Shown: positions 27,156 to 36,758, numbered from the stretch's first letter. The stretch is DNA of 64,000 bases from Halalkalibacter oceani (GCF_023715605.1 NZ_JAMBOL010000011.1:62001-126000), one strand, 5' to 3'. Translations and numbers: made by a program. The notes: a model not told the origin generated them from the letters alone.

Positions 27156-27656
27156 ATGGCACAAGTGACGTTTAAAAACAATCCGATCACATTGCTGGGC
27201 AATGAAGTAAAAGTAGGAGAAAAGGCTCCTGATTTTACGGTACTTGCTAATGATTTATCTGAAGTAACACTCGCTTCAACTAGCGGTAAGGTGCGCCTTA
27301 TCAGTGTTGTTCCTTCCATTGACACAGGGGTGTGCGATCAGCAGACCCGTCGTTTTAATGAAGAAGCGGCAGGCTTGCCAAATGTCGAGATTCTAACAAT
27401 TAGCGTTGATTTACCGTTTGCGCAAAAGCGCTGGTGCGCCGCTGCCGGGATTGAGAATGTTCAAACGCTTTCTGATCATCGTGATCTTTCTTTCGGTCAA
27501 GCGTACGGTGTCGCGATTCAGGAGCTTCGCCTTTTAACAAGAGCCGTGTTTGTCGTTGATTCCTCTGATACGGTAACGTATGCAGAATATGTAGCAGAGG
27601 CTACAAATCATCCTGATTACGAAGCGGCGCTGGAAGCTGCAAAAGCAGCAAAGTAA
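27156..27656 (+). CDS. tpx: Tpx, thiol peroxidase
   Basis: Atypical 2-Cys peroxiredoxin that reduces hydroperoxides with thioredoxin. 166 residues, with peroxidatic Cys60 in [11 protein letters not shown] and resolving Cys94 in KRWCAAAG. Both are at family positions. Start ATG behind AAAGGAGG; an upstream in-frame extension runs through a terminator and is rejected. Followed by its own terminator. The order ytfJ-tpx-ytxK-ackA matches B. subtilis. Confidence 0.97.
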   Translation: MAQVTFKNNPITLLGNEVKVGEKAPDFTVLANDLSEVTLASTSGKVRLISVVPSIDTGVCDQQTRRFNEEAAGLPNVEILTISVDLPFAQKRWCAAAGIENVQTLSDHRDLSFGQAYGVAIQELRLLTRAVFVVDSSDTVTYAEYVAEATNHPDYEAALEAAKAAK

Positions 27657-27686
27657 AGCTTAGGAAAGAAGAGGATGAGGAAATGA

Positions 27687-27728
27687 GGTTGTCTTAAAGG
27701 GTGAAGCCTTTGGGACAGCCTTTTCTTT
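27687..27728 (+). terminator. tpx terminator
   Basis: GGTTGTC and AAAGG pair with CCTTT and GACAGCC, followed by TTTTCTTTC. The TTGTC-TTA...GGGACAGCC pattern recurs after accA (50571) and mdh (58438). Confidence 0.75.
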
Positions 27729-27773
27729 CTGTTACAATAGAAGAAAGTGGAAGCTTATGAAGGTGGGAAGTAG

Positions 27774-28766
27774 ATGAAAGATCGACGTGTGGAAAGTTTG
27801 TATCAATATTTGGATGAAGCGGCTTTGTATTTGGAGAAGCATTGGGATTGCACCTATCTTGAAGGGGTGGCAGAGGCAGGAGAGAATCTGTTCCGGCAGG
27901 AAGTTTGTCAGCCGCTTGAACCGGAGCAACAGAAATGGCTTTTGAATCAAGTAGAGAAGCTCAGTGAGCAGGCATTTGACAAGGAAGAAGTGCGGAAGGC
28001 ATTTCAGCTTGCCGTGCTAAGAGGAATGAAAGGGGCTGTTCAGCCGCACCATTCTATGACGCCTGATGCCGTTTGCTTGTTTTTAAGCTATTTAGTGAAT
28101 AAAGGATTACAGCAAAGAAAAGAACCAGCCAGCTTGCTCGACCTTGCCGCCGGATCGGGAAATCTCGTCCACGCATTACTGAATAACGCCATACAGCCGT
28201 TGGCTGCCCGCGGGTTCGAGGTGGATGAGACTTTGGTCAAGCTCGCCTATGTCAGTGCCAACTTGCAGGAAAACGCACTTGATCTGTTTCACCAGGACAG
28301 TATCGAGCCGCTCGCCTTCCCGCAGGTTGACCTTGTCGTCACCGATTTGCCAGTTGGCTTTTACCCGAAGGATGATGTAGCGAAAAGCTATCACCTTCAG
28401 GCAGAAGAGGGGCATTCCTTTCTTCATCATTTAATGATTGAACAGGCGATTCAGCAAACAAAGGACGGCGGCTTTTTGTATTTCGTTGTTCCGAATTTCC
28501 TCTTTGAAAGTGAACAGGCGGACCGTCTGCATACGTATATTAAACAACAAGCAAACATTCTCGGCTTGCTCCAGCTTCCAAAGAGCATGTTTCAGTCGGA
28601 AACGTTCGGCCGCAGTATTTTCATGCTGCAAAAGAAAGGGGAAGGCGTACACCAGCCGCAGCAGGCGCTGTTAGCAGAGCTTCCTTCTTTTTCTAATAAA
28701 CAGGCTCTCGCCGATATGATTGAGCAGATTAACAAATGGTACAAAGAACAATTGGGAATGGCGTAA
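27774..28766 (+). CDS. ytxK: YtxK, N6-adenine-methyltransferase-like protein
   Basis: 330 residues. Class I SAM-dependent methyltransferase fold: motif I LDLAAGSGNLVHALL (about residues 122-136) and a catalytic motif IV reading TDLPVGFYP. DNA-modifying members have NPPY or DPPY there, so DLPVG leaves the target open (DNA, RNA or protein). No target-recognition domain and no restriction gene nearby. It precedes ackA as in B. subtilis. Start ATG behind AAGGTGGG. Confidence 0.85.
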   Translation: MKDRRVESLYQYLDEAALYLEKHWDCTYLEGVAEAGENLFRQEVCQPLEPEQQKWLLNQVEKLSEQAFDKEEVRKAFQLAVLRGMKGAVQPHHSMTPDAVCLFLSYLVNKGLQQRKEPASLLDLAAGSGNLVHALLNNAIQPLAARGFEVDETLVKLAYVSANLQENALDLFHQDSIEPLAFPQVDLVVTDLPVGFYPKDDVAKSYHLQAEEGHSFLHHLMIEQAIQQTKDGGFLYFVVPNFLFESEQADRLHTYIKQQANILGLLQLPKSMFQSETFGRSIFMLQKKGEGVHQPQQALLAELPSFSNKQALADMIEQINKWYKEQLGMA

Positions 28767-28780
28767 TCCATCACAAAGCG

Positions 28781-28827
28781 GATGTGCAGCAAAGGAAACC
28801 TACACCCTTTGCTGTGCATCTTTTTTT
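28781..28827 (+). terminator. ytxK terminator
   Basis: GATGTGCAGCAAAGG pairs with CCTTTGCTGTGCATC (loop of ten), then seven T. It separates ytxK from ackA transcription. Confidence 0.9.
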
Positions 28828-28869
28828 GAAGCAGGCTGTATGCTCAATTCAGAAAATAAAGAATTCACG

Positions 28870-28884
28870 AGAAAGCGCTTGTAA
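28870..28884 (-). promoter_or_regulatory. cre site upstream of ackA
   Basis: Minus-strand TTACAAGCGCTTTCT has one mismatch to WTGNAANCGNWNNCW. Its centre is about 56 bases before the predicted ackA transcription start, the geometry known for CcpA activation of ackA in B. subtilis. Confidence 0.65.
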
Positions 28885-28898
28885 ATACGAGGATTCAC

Positions 28899-28927
28899 TT
28901 GAAATTAGCGTATACCGGTGCTTAAAT
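28899..28927 (+). promoter_or_regulatory. promoter of ackA
   Basis: TTGAAA, a 17-base spacer, TTAAAT. The -10 is weak, as expected for a promoter that depends on an activator. Confidence 0.55.
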
Positions 28928-28969
28928 GGAAAGGAAGTGTCGTCTTTATTAAAAAGGAGCTGTTCATGA

Positions 28970-30172
28970 GTGGCAAATATTATTGCAATTAATGCGGGAA
29001 GTTCATCATTGAAGTTCCAGCTTTTATATATGCCTGAGGAAAAGGTCGTGACGAAGGGTCTGTTTGAACGAATCGGCCTTGAAGAAGGAGTATTTTCGAT
29101 TGAAGTAAATGGGGAAAAGCACGAGGAACATCTTGAAGTCGCCAATCATTCGGTTGCGGTAAAAATTCTGCTTGAAAGGCTGACAGGACTCGGAATCATC
29201 GACTCTCTTTCCGATATTGAAGGAATCGGTCATCGCGTCGTTCACGGCGGAGAAAAGTTTAATGATTCAGTCTTATTGACCGAGGAAGTAATCGAAGGCA
29301 TTAAAGAAGTGTCTGAGCTGGCTCCCCTTCATAATCCGGCCAATCTCGTCGGCATCCAGGCGTTTAAGGGAATTCTGACGGATGTGCCGGCTGTAGCGGT
29401 GTTTGATACGGCGTTTCATCAAACGATGCCGGAAAGCGCGTTTCTTTACAGCTTGCCGTATGATTATTACAAAAAATACGGCATTCGCAAATACGGCTTT
29501 CACGGAACATCTCATAAATATGTCTCCCAGAGGGCGGCCGAGTTGTTAGGGCGGCCGATTGAGGAATTGCGTCTGCTTTCCTGCCATCTTGGAAATGGAG
29601 CGAGTATTGCTGCGATTAAAGGTGGAAAGTCGATTGATACATCAATGGGCTTCACCCCGCTGGCTGGTGTGACAATGGGAACGCGTTCGGGAAATATTGA
29701 CCCGGCACTGATTCCTTACATTATGGAAAAAACGAATCAAGATGCCCATGAGGTGCTTGAAACATTGAATAAAAGAAGCGGATTGCTGGGTGTGTCGGGT
29801 TTTTCCAGTGATTTGCGTGATATCGAAAGTGAAGCTGCTGCCGGCAACAAACGGGCGAAGCTGGCGCTTGACGTGTTTACTTCACGTATTCACAAATATA
29901 TCGGCTCTTATGCCGCGAGAATGAGCGGGGTTGACGCCATTATTTTCACAGCGGGGATTGGTGAAAATAGCGATGTAATCAGAGAGCGTGTCTTGACCGG
30001 ACTTGAATTCATGGGCGTGTATTGGGATCCAAGCTTGAACAAAGTCCGTGGCAAGGAAGCGTTTATTAATTATCCGCATTCTCCTGTTAAAGTGCTGATT
30101 ATCCCGACAAATGAAGAAGTGATGATAGCCCGCGATACGGTGAGGCTGACAGGGGCGCTTTCAAAAGGCTGA
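28970..30172 (+). CDS. ackA: AckA, acetate kinase
   Basis: Interconverts acetyl-phosphate and acetate with ADP/ATP, the last step of overflow metabolism. 400 residues, ASKHA fold. The start reads [16 protein letters not shown], the phosphate loop is HLGNGASI, and a late motif is [12 protein letters not shown]. The start codon is GTG, 10 bases after AAAGGAG. An ATG four bases upstream is out of frame and ends after eight codons. Opposes acsA in the same window; probably activated by CcpA through the upstream cre. Confidence 0.97.
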   Translation: MANIIAINAGSSSLKFQLLYMPEEKVVTKGLFERIGLEEGVFSIEVNGEKHEEHLEVANHSVAVKILLERLTGLGIIDSLSDIEGIGHRVVHGGEKFNDSVLLTEEVIEGIKEVSELAPLHNPANLVGIQAFKGILTDVPAVAVFDTAFHQTMPESAFLYSLPYDYYKKYGIRKYGFHGTSHKYVSQRAAELLGRPIEELRLLSCHLGNGASIAAIKGGKSIDTSMGFTPLAGVTMGTRSGNIDPALIPYIMEKTNQDAHEVLETLNKRSGLLGVSGFSSDLRDIESEAAAGNKRAKLALDVFTSRIHKYIGSYAARMSGVDAIIFTAGIGENSDVIRERVLTGLEFMGVYWDPSLNKVRGKEAFINYPHSPVKVLIIPTNEEVMIARDTVRLTGALSKG

Positions 30173-30239
30173 TCCCGGCTCGTATTGTGGCACGGGCTGG
30201 ATAAAAAATTCCTGATTATGCTTCCTGCTCTTGCTGCTT

Positions 30240-30290
30240 CGGACTTGTCCCAAAAGGTGAAAATGGGCCTTTGGGGACAAGTCCTTTACT
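30240..30290 (+). terminator. ackA terminator
   Basis: GGACTTGTCCC pairs with GGGACAAGTCC around an inner AAAGG-type stem, then a short T-run. Confidence 0.65.
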
Positions 30291-30379
30291 TTGTCAAGGA
30301 GGGAGCGCTAGAATGAGAGTGAGTAAAGGATAAGCAGGGTATAGAGTTGTAATGAGAACAATCGCGAGGAGGCGCTCGT

Positions 30380-31333
30380 ATGTCAGCTTTTTTGGATATG
30401 GCAGAGGGAGAGGTAATTTCGGGTTTTTTTCTATTGCGGGAGCGCGAAATAAAGCAGGCCTCGAACGGCAGTGAGTATGCCAACTTTATTCTTGAACGCA
30501 ATCTTCAGCTGATCCCGGCCCGGCTGTGGGATGTGACAGCTGAACAAAGGAATTTGCTGCAGCGGAAAGCGGTTGTGAAGCTGGAAGGAACGATCACGAG
30601 CTATAAAGGACAAAAGCAAGTGAACATCCGCCGGATCCGCCTGGCGACAGAAGAGGATGGCGTCAGTGTTTCCGAATTGATTTCGCGAAAAGGCGTTTTA
30701 CGCGAAGAGCTGTGGCATGATTTAAGGATGATGATGGAGGATATTCACTCAGAGGTGCTGAGCGCGATCGTCAAGCAGCTGTACAGTCAGAAAACGATCC
30801 GTGATCGAATGACGACGATCCCCGCTTCGAAAGCATACTATCATTATTATGCAGGTTTGCTTGACCATATTGTCCAAGTCACGCAAAGCGCCTATCAGCT
30901 CTTGCCGCTTTATCCGTTTGTCAACCGTGACATTGTCCTGGCTGCCTGTTTGCTTCATGATATCGGAAAGACCGAGGTTTTCACCGAAGTGGTTGCTCCT
31001 GAATATTCGACAGAAGGAGAAATGCTTGGCCATCTTGCGTTAGGCCTGGAGCTGATCTCCGAAGCGGCAAGGGAGGCAGGAATTTCTGTGAAAGATCCCG
31101 AACTGTTAGCATTAAAGCATTGCGTCGCCAGTCAGATGGGAGAGGTCGATGACGGCTATGGAAGTACGGTTTCTCCAAAGACGGCTGAAGCTCTCTTTTT
31201 TCATTCTATTAAGCAGCTGAATACGAAGCTGCACACCTTTGAAATGATCGCTGAAAATGCGCGCGAGCCATGGACCTATTCAGCGCTTTTTAAACGAAAA
31301 ATGTATACGGAGCAAAGGAACAAGGAGGAGTAG
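30380..31333 (+). CDS. YhaM-like OB-fold/HD-domain protein
   Basis: 317 residues. An N-terminal OB-fold (about residues 10-95; NFILERNLQLIPARLWDV, INIRRIRL-like strand) is followed by an HD domain (about 150-300) with HDIGKTEVF and an upstream LLDHIVQV. The layout is that of YhaM, a 3'-5' exonuclease. Where YhaM carries LSHHGK, this protein has VASQMGE, so one His-His motif is lost. That suggests a divergent paralog whose nuclease activity is uncertain. Start ATG after GAGGAGG. Only three bases separate it from the EcsC-family gene, so they form an operon. Confidence 0.72.
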   Translation: MSAFLDMAEGEVISGFFLLREREIKQASNGSEYANFILERNLQLIPARLWDVTAEQRNLLQRKAVVKLEGTITSYKGQKQVNIRRIRLATEEDGVSVSELISRKGVLREELWHDLRMMMEDIHSEVLSAIVKQLYSQKTIRDRMTTIPASKAYYHYYAGLLDHIVQVTQSAYQLLPLYPFVNRDIVLAACLLHDIGKTEVFTEVVAPEYSTEGEMLGHLALGLELISEAAREAGISVKDPELLALKHCVASQMGEVDDGYGSTVSPKTAEALFFHSIKQLNTKLHTFEMIAENAREPWTYSALFKRKMYTEQRNKEE

Positions 31334-31336
31334 GGT

Positions 31337-32158
31337 ATGACGGAAAGGCGGATCGAGCAGCGTTGGCAGGAAATAAAGGACTGGGAAGAAACGTATTTTA
31401 CCGCGGAAAGCTCTGATTTCACAAAGTCTTATCATAAATGGACGGAACTGCTTATTAATCAACTGGGGGAAAAACGGAAGCAAAAATGGCTCGCCAAAGT
31501 TGATGACTGCCTCTTTCACCTTCAAGCGTGGAGCCAGCATAGCCGTTCCCACGAAGAAAACCGGCGCCGGATGATTCAATATGCCCGAATTTTTGATGCC
31601 AATATCGCAACGATTTCCGACTTGCGGCAGCTTTCATTGGAGCAGCTCGATTATTTGGCCGAACAGCTGATGGCGAAACAACGGCTGCTTGCCTTCGGGC
31701 AAGGCGGCCTGACAGGAATGGGCGGAATCTTTCTTTTGTCATTGGATTTACCAGCGATGGCTTTCATTCAGCTCCGTTCCTTACAGCAGCTGGCGGAAGT
31801 GTACGGATATGACAGCAGAAAGCCGGTTGAAATGGTGTATATTCTAAAACTGCTTTATGTGGCCACGCTGCCGAAATCCTACCAAAAAGCGGAGTGGGAT
31901 AAGCTTTTAGCTGAGGTCGGACAGCAGGCTGATGATGTTTTTTATCAGGGAGAGGACGCGATTTTTCAGCAAAAGTGGTTCGATCAATTGCTCGCCCAGG
32001 TTGCAAAAAGCTTTATGATCGCCATGTTACGGAAAAAAACGGTGCAAGGCGTGCCTTTAGTAGGGATGGCGGTCGGGGCCGGCCTCAATTACCGCTTCAC
32101 TCAACAAGTAATTGAAGTAGGACAGCGCTTTTATCAGATGAGGAGACTGCTGCAATAA
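31337..32158 (+). CDS. EcsC-family protein
   Basis: 273 residues. The central EcsC signature is GQGGLTGMGGIFLLSLDLP followed by RSLQQLAEVYGYD, and a C-terminal Gly-rich amphipathic segment reads GVPLVGMAVGAGLNYRF. EcsC proteins are membrane-associated. In B. subtilis, ecsC follows an ABC transporter, but here the partner is an HD-domain protein. Function unknown. Start ATG behind AAGGAGGAG, which overlaps the end of the previous gene. Confidence 0.85.
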   Translation: MTERRIEQRWQEIKDWEETYFTAESSDFTKSYHKWTELLINQLGEKRKQKWLAKVDDCLFHLQAWSQHSRSHEENRRRMIQYARIFDANIATISDLRQLSLEQLDYLAEQLMAKQRLLAFGQGGLTGMGGIFLLSLDLPAMAFIQLRSLQQLAEVYGYDSRKPVEMVYILKLLYVATLPKSYQKAEWDKLLAEVGQQADDVFYQGEDAIFQQKWFDQLLAQVAKSFMIAMLRKKTVQGVPLVGMAVGAGLNYRFTQQVIEVGQRFYQMRRLLQ

Positions 32159-32186
32159 GAAGGGGTTGTACAAGCCCTATAAGAAA

Positions 32187-32218
32187 GAGACCTCCCCGGA
32201 TGAAGGAGGTCTCTTTTA
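32187..32218. terminator. bidirectional terminator
   Basis: AAGAGACCTCC pairs with GGAGGTCTCTT. T-runs occur on both strands, so it can serve the HD/EcsC operon and the convergent small gene. Confidence 0.75.
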
Positions 32219-32518
32219 GGCTGAAAGAGTCGGCGTTGTGCGGAAATAAATCCACAGGTCATTAATCACAGAGGCAAGCTCAGCCATTTTTAGGTTTAAG
32301 GCACAAGAGCGTTCAAAGTCTTCTTCTTCCGTCATTTCAGCATGAACGGCTTCGATCTGCTGTTCAAGCTCCTTCACTTTATCCGGGATGGCGCCTCTGA
32401 TTTCCTCCCATTCGAGCAGGATTCTTTCCTGTACATTTGGCTCGATTTCCTCCCACCGGCATGAGAGCACGGGCAGCGGGATACCGAGACGAGCGTCATA
32501 GCGAAATGTCATGCTCAT
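32216..32518 (-). CDS. small coiled-coil protein, unrecognised
   Basis: 100 residues, acidic, with no signal peptide or membrane helix. The N-terminal part reads MTFRYDARLGIPLPVLSC. Residues about 40-75 are a helical, charged stretch (KVKELEQQIEAVHAEMTEE) likely to form a short coiled coil. A clear ribosome site (GAGGTG, spacing 7) and coding composition like the neighbours support a real gene. I do not recognise a family. It is divergent from argG and convergent with the EcsC gene. Confidence 0.7.
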   Translation of the reverse strand: MSMTFRYDARLGIPLPVLSCRWEEIEPNVQERILLEWEEIRGAIPDKVKELEQQIEAVHAEMTEEEDFERSCALNLKMAELASVINDLWIYFRTTPTLSA

Positions 32519-32621
32519 GTATATTCACCTCATAATTTACGACAATCGTTTCCATACAGTTGATGATAACGGACATTTGTTAAAATGAAAACAAAAAGAT
32601 AAAAAATAGATGAATAAACAC

Positions 32622-32650
32622 TTGCCAAAATCGATAAGCCCTGTTAAAGT
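32622..32650 (+). promoter_or_regulatory. promoter of argGH
   Basis: TTGCCA, a 17-base spacer, TAAAGT. An ATGAATATTAATAAG motif resembling half an arginine-repressor box overlaps the predicted start of transcription. Confidence 0.5.
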
Positions 32651-32742
32651 AATGAATATTAATAAGAAATGAGTTAGGTTTTATGCAGTCATAAAAAATA
32701 AGACGGCTCTTTTTTTTCACAGAAATGTATAAAAATAATATT

Positions 32743-32760
32743 ATGAGTATTATTATTCAT
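32743..32760 (+). promoter_or_regulatory. ARG box before argG
   Basis: ATGAGTATTATTATTCAT is an 18-base A-T-rich palindrome (7 of 9 pairs). It fits the ATGAATA-ATTCAT pattern of ArgR/AhrC operators and ends one base before the argG ribosome-site region. Arginine repression is the likely role. Confidence 0.55.
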
Positions 32761-32774
32761 TGGAGGAATGTAAA

Positions 32775-33983
32775 ATGAGGGAGAAGGTTGTACTAGCATA
32801 TTCAGGTGGTTTGGATACGTCAGTCGCTATTAAGTGGTTATCAGATAAAGGGTATGATGTGATCGCGGTCGGCTTGGATGTCGGCGAAGGAAAGGACCTT
32901 GACTTCGTTAAGCAAAAGGCGCTTGATGTCGGTGCAATCGAATCCTATTCTATTGATGCGAAAAAAGAGTTTGCCGAGGAATTTGTTTTGCCGGCGCTTC
33001 AGGCTCATACAATGTATGAAGAAAAGTATCCGCTAGTTTCAGCATTGTCACGTCCTTTGATTTCAAAGAAGCTCGTGGAAATCGCTGAACAGACAGGAGC
33101 TTCAGCAGTCGCGCACGGATGTACGGGCAAAGGAAATGACCAGGTACGCTTTGAAGTGTCGATTCAGGCATTGAATCCTCATTTAAAAGTGCTGGCCCCG
33201 GTACGTGAGTGGGCATGGTCTCGTGACGAAGAGATTGAATACGCGAAGAAGAACAATATTCCGATTCCGATTGATTTGGATAATCCTTATTCCGTTGACC
33301 AGAACTTGTGGGGGCGTGCCAATGAGTGCGGAATTTTGGAGGATCCGTGGGCGACACCGCCTGAAGGTGCCTATGAATTAACAGCCGCGATTGAGGATAC
33401 ACCCGATCAGGCTGAAATCATCGAAATCGGCTTTGAACAAGGGGTACCGGTAACGCTTAACGGCGTTTCCTATCAGCTTGACCAGTTAATCCTTGAGCTG
33501 AATCATGTCGCGGGTAAGCACGGAGTCGGCCGGATCGACCATGTTGAAAATCGACTGGTCGGCATTAAATCGCGTGAAGTGTATGAATGCCCGGGAGCCA
33601 TGACGCTGATTAAAGCGCATAAAGAGCTTGAAGATATTACGTTGACGAAGGAAGTCGCGCACTTCAAGCCGGTCATTAGCAAGAAGCTTTCAGAAGTGAT
33701 TTATGACGGGCTTTGGTTCTCTCCAATCCAGTCTGCATTACAGGCCTTTTTAAAGGAAACACAAAAATCGGTAACAGGAACGGTTCGGGTGAAGCTGTTT
33801 AAAGGCCACGCAATCGTCGAAGGACGTAAATCACCTTATTCCCTTTACGACGAGAAGCTCGCAACTTACTCCACGGACGACGAATTTGATCATAGTGCGG
33901 CGGTCGGCTTTATCTCTTTATGGGGGCTGACAACAAAAGTACACAGCATGGTGAACAAAGAGAAAAAGGAGGTCACACAGTGA
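32775..33983 (+). CDS. argG: ArgG, argininosuccinate synthase
   Basis: Joins citrulline and aspartate with ATP in arginine synthesis. 402 residues. N-terminal PP-loop [11 protein letters not shown] (about residues 9-19), [13 protein letters not shown] in the middle, and a late [13 protein letters not shown]. The ATG at 32775 follows GGAGG (spacing 9). Its TGA overlaps the argH GTG, so the two enzymes are coupled. No other arg gene is present in the window. Confidence 0.98.
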   Translation: MREKVVLAYSGGLDTSVAIKWLSDKGYDVIAVGLDVGEGKDLDFVKQKALDVGAIESYSIDAKKEFAEEFVLPALQAHTMYEEKYPLVSALSRPLISKKLVEIAEQTGASAVAHGCTGKGNDQVRFEVSIQALNPHLKVLAPVREWAWSRDEEIEYAKKNNIPIPIDLDNPYSVDQNLWGRANECGILEDPWATPPEGAYELTAAIEDTPDQAEIIEIGFEQGVPVTLNGVSYQLDQLILELNHVAGKHGVGRIDHVENRLVGIKSREVYECPGAMTLIKAHKELEDITLTKEVAHFKPVISKKLSEVIYDGLWFSPIQSALQAFLKETQKSVTGTVRVKLFKGHAIVEGRKSPYSLYDEKLATYSTDDEFDHSAAVGFISLWGLTTKVHSMVNKEKKEVTQ

Positions 33984-35356
33984 CGAAGCTTTGGGGTGGA
34001 CGATTTACGAAAACAGCAGAAGAGTGGGTTGATGCCTTCGGGGCATCAATCGGCTTTGACCAGGCGCTGGTCAACGAAGACATCGAAGGAAGTCTAGCCC
34101 ATGTTACAATGCTTGGAAAGTGTGGCATTCTTTCGCAGGAGGAAGTCGAGCAAATTAAAGCGGGCTTGAGCACATTGCGTGAGAAAGCGGAAAAAGGCGA
34201 GCTCGAGTTTTCCGTGCAGCAGGAAGATATTCATTTGAATCTTGAGAAAATGCTGATTGATGAAATCGGGCCGGTTGGCGGCAAGCTTCACACCGGAAGA
34301 AGCCGGAATGACCAAGTCGCGACCGATATGCACCTCTATTTACGCAACCAGCTAAAAGAAATTACTACCGCGCTGAAAAAACTGCAAAAGGCGTTATACG
34401 ATCAGGCGGCTGTCCATGTCGAGACGCTGATTCCTGGCTATACTCATTTGCAGCGGGCGCAGCCGGTCTCCTTCGCTCATCATTTGCTCGCTTATTTTTG
34501 GATGCTTGAGCGTGATTTGGGCCGGTTTGAAGACAGCATGAAGCGGGTCAATCTCTCTCCGCTCGGCGCTGGGGCACTCGCGGGAACGACCTTCCCGATT
34601 GACCGGATGTATACGGCTGAATTGCTCGGCTTTGACGGCATTTATGAAAACAGTCTCGATGCAGTCAGTGACCGTGATTTTATCGTGGAATTTCTCAGCA
34701 ACGCCTCGATGCTGATGATGCATTTGTCGCGCTTGTGTGAGGAACTGATTCTCTGGTCGTCACAGGAGTTCCAGTTCGTTGAAATCGATGATGCCTTCGC
34801 GACGGGCTCAAGCATTATGCCGCAGAAGAAAAACCCGGATATGGCTGAACTGATCCGCGGGAAAACGGGGCGGGTGTATGGCAACCTCTTTTCCTTGCTG
34901 ACGACGTTGAAAGGACTTCCGCTTGCCTACAATAAAGACATGCAGGAGGATAAAGAAGGAATGTTTGATACGGTGGAAACCGTAAAAGGCTCCTTACATA
35001 TCTTCGCCGGGATGATTGAGACGTTGACGGTTCATGCAGATACAATGGAAAAAGCGGTGCACCAGGATTTCTCAAATGCGACAGAACTCGCCGATTATTT
35101 GGCGACGAAAGGAATGCCGTTCCGCGAAGCGCATGAAGTTGTCGGGAAGCTTGTTCTTGTCGCGATTCAGAAGGGTGTCTTTCTGCTTGATTTACCATTT
35201 TCTGATTACGAAGAGGCGAGCTCATTATTTGATAAAGATATTTACGAGGTGCTGCAGCCGAAGACGGTTGTCGCCCGGCGGAACAGCGCAGGCGGCACTG
35301 GTTTCGAACAAGTAAAAGCAGCGCTCGAAAAGGCCAAGCAATGCCTTGCCGACTAA
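33980..35356 (+). CDS. argH: ArgH, argininosuccinate lyase
   Basis: Splits argininosuccinate into arginine and fumarate. 458 residues, fumarase/aspartase fold. Opening [21 protein letters not shown] in the middle, and the flexible catalytic loop [12 protein letters not shown] (about residue 278). The start is GTG at 33980 behind AAAGGAGG, overlapping the argG stop as GTGA. An earlier in-frame ATG inside argG is rejected. Fumarate enters the citrate cycle encoded later in the window. Confidence 0.97.
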   Translation: MTKLWGGRFTKTAEEWVDAFGASIGFDQALVNEDIEGSLAHVTMLGKCGILSQEEVEQIKAGLSTLREKAEKGELEFSVQQEDIHLNLEKMLIDEIGPVGGKLHTGRSRNDQVATDMHLYLRNQLKEITTALKKLQKALYDQAAVHVETLIPGYTHLQRAQPVSFAHHLLAYFWMLERDLGRFEDSMKRVNLSPLGAGALAGTTFPIDRMYTAELLGFDGIYENSLDAVSDRDFIVEFLSNASMLMMHLSRLCEELILWSSQEFQFVEIDDAFATGSSIMPQKKNPDMAELIRGKTGRVYGNLFSLLTTLKGLPLAYNKDMQEDKEGMFDTVETVKGSLHIFAGMIETLTVHADTMEKAVHQDFSNATELADYLATKGMPFREAHEVVGKLVLVAIQKGVFLLDLPFSDYEEASSLFDKDIYEVLQPKTVVARRNSAGGTGFEQVKAALEKAKQCLAD

Positions 35357-35387
35357 ATGCAGAATAAAAGCTGTGAGAGCCCCATTC

Positions 35388-35467
35388 AAAAGATCGTGGC
35401 GGCCCCGCATATTGCTTAGAGGCTGGAGTAAAAGGTTGTTTTCACCTTTTACTCCAGCCTCTTTTTT
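35388..35467 (+). terminator. argH terminator within an intergenic repeat
   Basis: An 18-base-pair stem (arms beginning GAGGCTGGAGTAAAAGG and ending CCAGCCTC) with a loop of seven and six T. The 74-base stretch 35388-35461 aligns end to end with 40644-40717 (shared ATCGTGGCGG and CCGC), but the apex of the hairpin is inverted between the two. Confidence 0.85.
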
Positions 35468-35571
35468 GGGTAGCCTAAGAAAAAATCGTGCAGTCGCTTT
35501 TCTTAACGAATGAGGAAAAACATAGTATGATCGAGAAGGTGAGGAGACTGAAGGACATAGGAGGGAATTGC

Positions 35572-36330
35572 ATGCGTCATGCCTTTATTACGGCAGGAAC
35601 AAAAGGCTTAGGAGTGCAGGTGACGGAAAGCTTGTTGGCAAAGGGTTATTCTGTGACGGTGACGTTTCGCAGTGATCAAGAGGCTGTTCGGGTTCTGAAA
35701 GAACGCTGGCTGGCCTATGAGGGCCGGCTCCAGTTTATCCAGGCGGACGTAACGAAGAAAGCTGATATTTATCGGGCTGTTGAGGCAGCGATGAACCGTT
35801 TTCAGCGGATCGATCTGTTGATCAACAATGCGGGGCCGTATGTATTTGAACGGAAAAAGCTCGTTGAATACGAGGAAGAAGAATGGTATCAAATGATCGA
35901 CGGCAATTTGAGTGCGTTTTTTTATCTTTTAAAAAAAATCGTACCCATTATGAGAAAGCAGCGATTCGGCAGAATTATTGCATATGGCTTCCAGGGAGCG
36001 AACAGCGCCCCGGGATGGCTGTACCGCTCCGCCTATGCGGCCGCTAAAGTCGGCCTTGTTTCGTTGATGAAAACTGTTTCGATTGAGGAAGCGGAATATG
36101 GGATTACCGCCAACATGGTATGTCCGGGAAATATTTTAGGAGAAATGAAGGAAGCGACGATTGCCGAGGCACGTCAGCACCCTGACAGAGAGACGCCAAT
36201 TGGGCGCTCAGGCACGGGGGAGGACATCGCCCGCTCGATTCTCTTTCTTTGCGAAGAGGATGCCGATATGGTGACGGGAACGGTGCTGGAAGTAACCGGA
36301 GGGGTGGATGTCATACACCGTTATCGTTAG
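35572..36330 (+). CDS. SDR-family oxidoreductase (YtkK-like)
   Basis: 252 residues, short-chain dehydrogenase/reductase. Cofactor loop TAGTKGLGVQV (about residues 7-17), NNAGPYVF (about 85), the catalytic pair YAAAK in RSAYAAAKVGL, and PGNI later. The TGxxxGxG loop reads AGTKGLG. Similar to FabG-type reductases, but the gene is not in a fatty-acid cluster; substrate unknown. Start ATG behind GGAGGG, with longer upstream frames rejected. Neighbour order resembles ytkK-ytkL of B. subtilis. Confidence 0.85.
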   Translation: MRHAFITAGTKGLGVQVTESLLAKGYSVTVTFRSDQEAVRVLKERWLAYEGRLQFIQADVTKKADIYRAVEAAMNRFQRIDLLINNAGPYVFERKKLVEYEEEEWYQMIDGNLSAFFYLLKKIVPIMRKQRFGRIIAYGFQGANSAPGWLYRSAYAAAKVGLVSLMKTVSIEEAEYGITANMVCPGNILGEMKEATIAEARQHPDRETPIGRSGTGEDIARSILFLCEEDADMVTGTVLEVTGGVDVIHRYR

Positions 36331-36380
36331 GATGTATAATATTCCATTTTTAACGCACCTTACTATCGAGGTGATAACAA

Positions 36381-36758
36381 TTGAAAAAAATGTGGATGCT
36401 CTTTCTTGGAATGGCCTTTTTGCTTGCAAGCTCTCCTGTCTATGCTGCCGGCACAGAGCTGATGGAAAGCTTTTCATTCCGGCTGACGATTATCGAAAAT
36501 GGCATCGAACATCAATGGGAATATGATAGTCCGAATCATTATGAGTTTGAATCGGGGGAACGGGTAATCAAAGGAGAAAAAGCGAAGGAAGAAGTCGAGC
36601 GTGTACTGGAGAAAATCAACCTCGATGAAAGAGCGACGATTGAAGAGCTTGTATCGCGAATTCAGCAATCGCTCTACCCAAAAGCGGAGAGCGTCGACAT
36701 TCGTTATATGAACGGGGAAGGAAAGCTTTTTACATGGGTGTGGCATAAACCGGAATAG
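36381..36758 (+). CDS. small secreted protein, unrecognised
   Basis: 125 residues with a clear signal peptide: KK, a hydrophobic core (WMLFLGMAFLLASS) and a probable cleavage after VYA-A near residue 22. The mature part (about 100 residues) is acidic with a YDSPNHYEF segment and a C-terminal WVWHKPE. No lipobox cysteine, so it is probably released or wall-associated. The start is TTG behind GAGGTG (spacing 7). I do not recognise a family. Confidence 0.75.
   Translation: MKKMWMLFLGMAFLLASSPVYAAGTELMESFSFRLTIIENGIEHQWEYDSPNHYEFESGERVIKGEKAKEEVERVLEKINLDERATIEELVSRIQQSLYPKAESVDIRYMNGEGKLFTWVWHKPE

Noticed and set aside
27774-28766. YtxK as part of a restriction-modification or BREX-type defence system
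   Set aside because: No restriction, helicase or other defence gene nearby, and motif IV is not NPPY; the gene belongs to conserved core synteny.
30380-32158. HD-domain plus EcsC pair as an anti-phage system
   Set aside because: No effector, nuclease-toxin or mobile context visible; kept only as an unusual operon.
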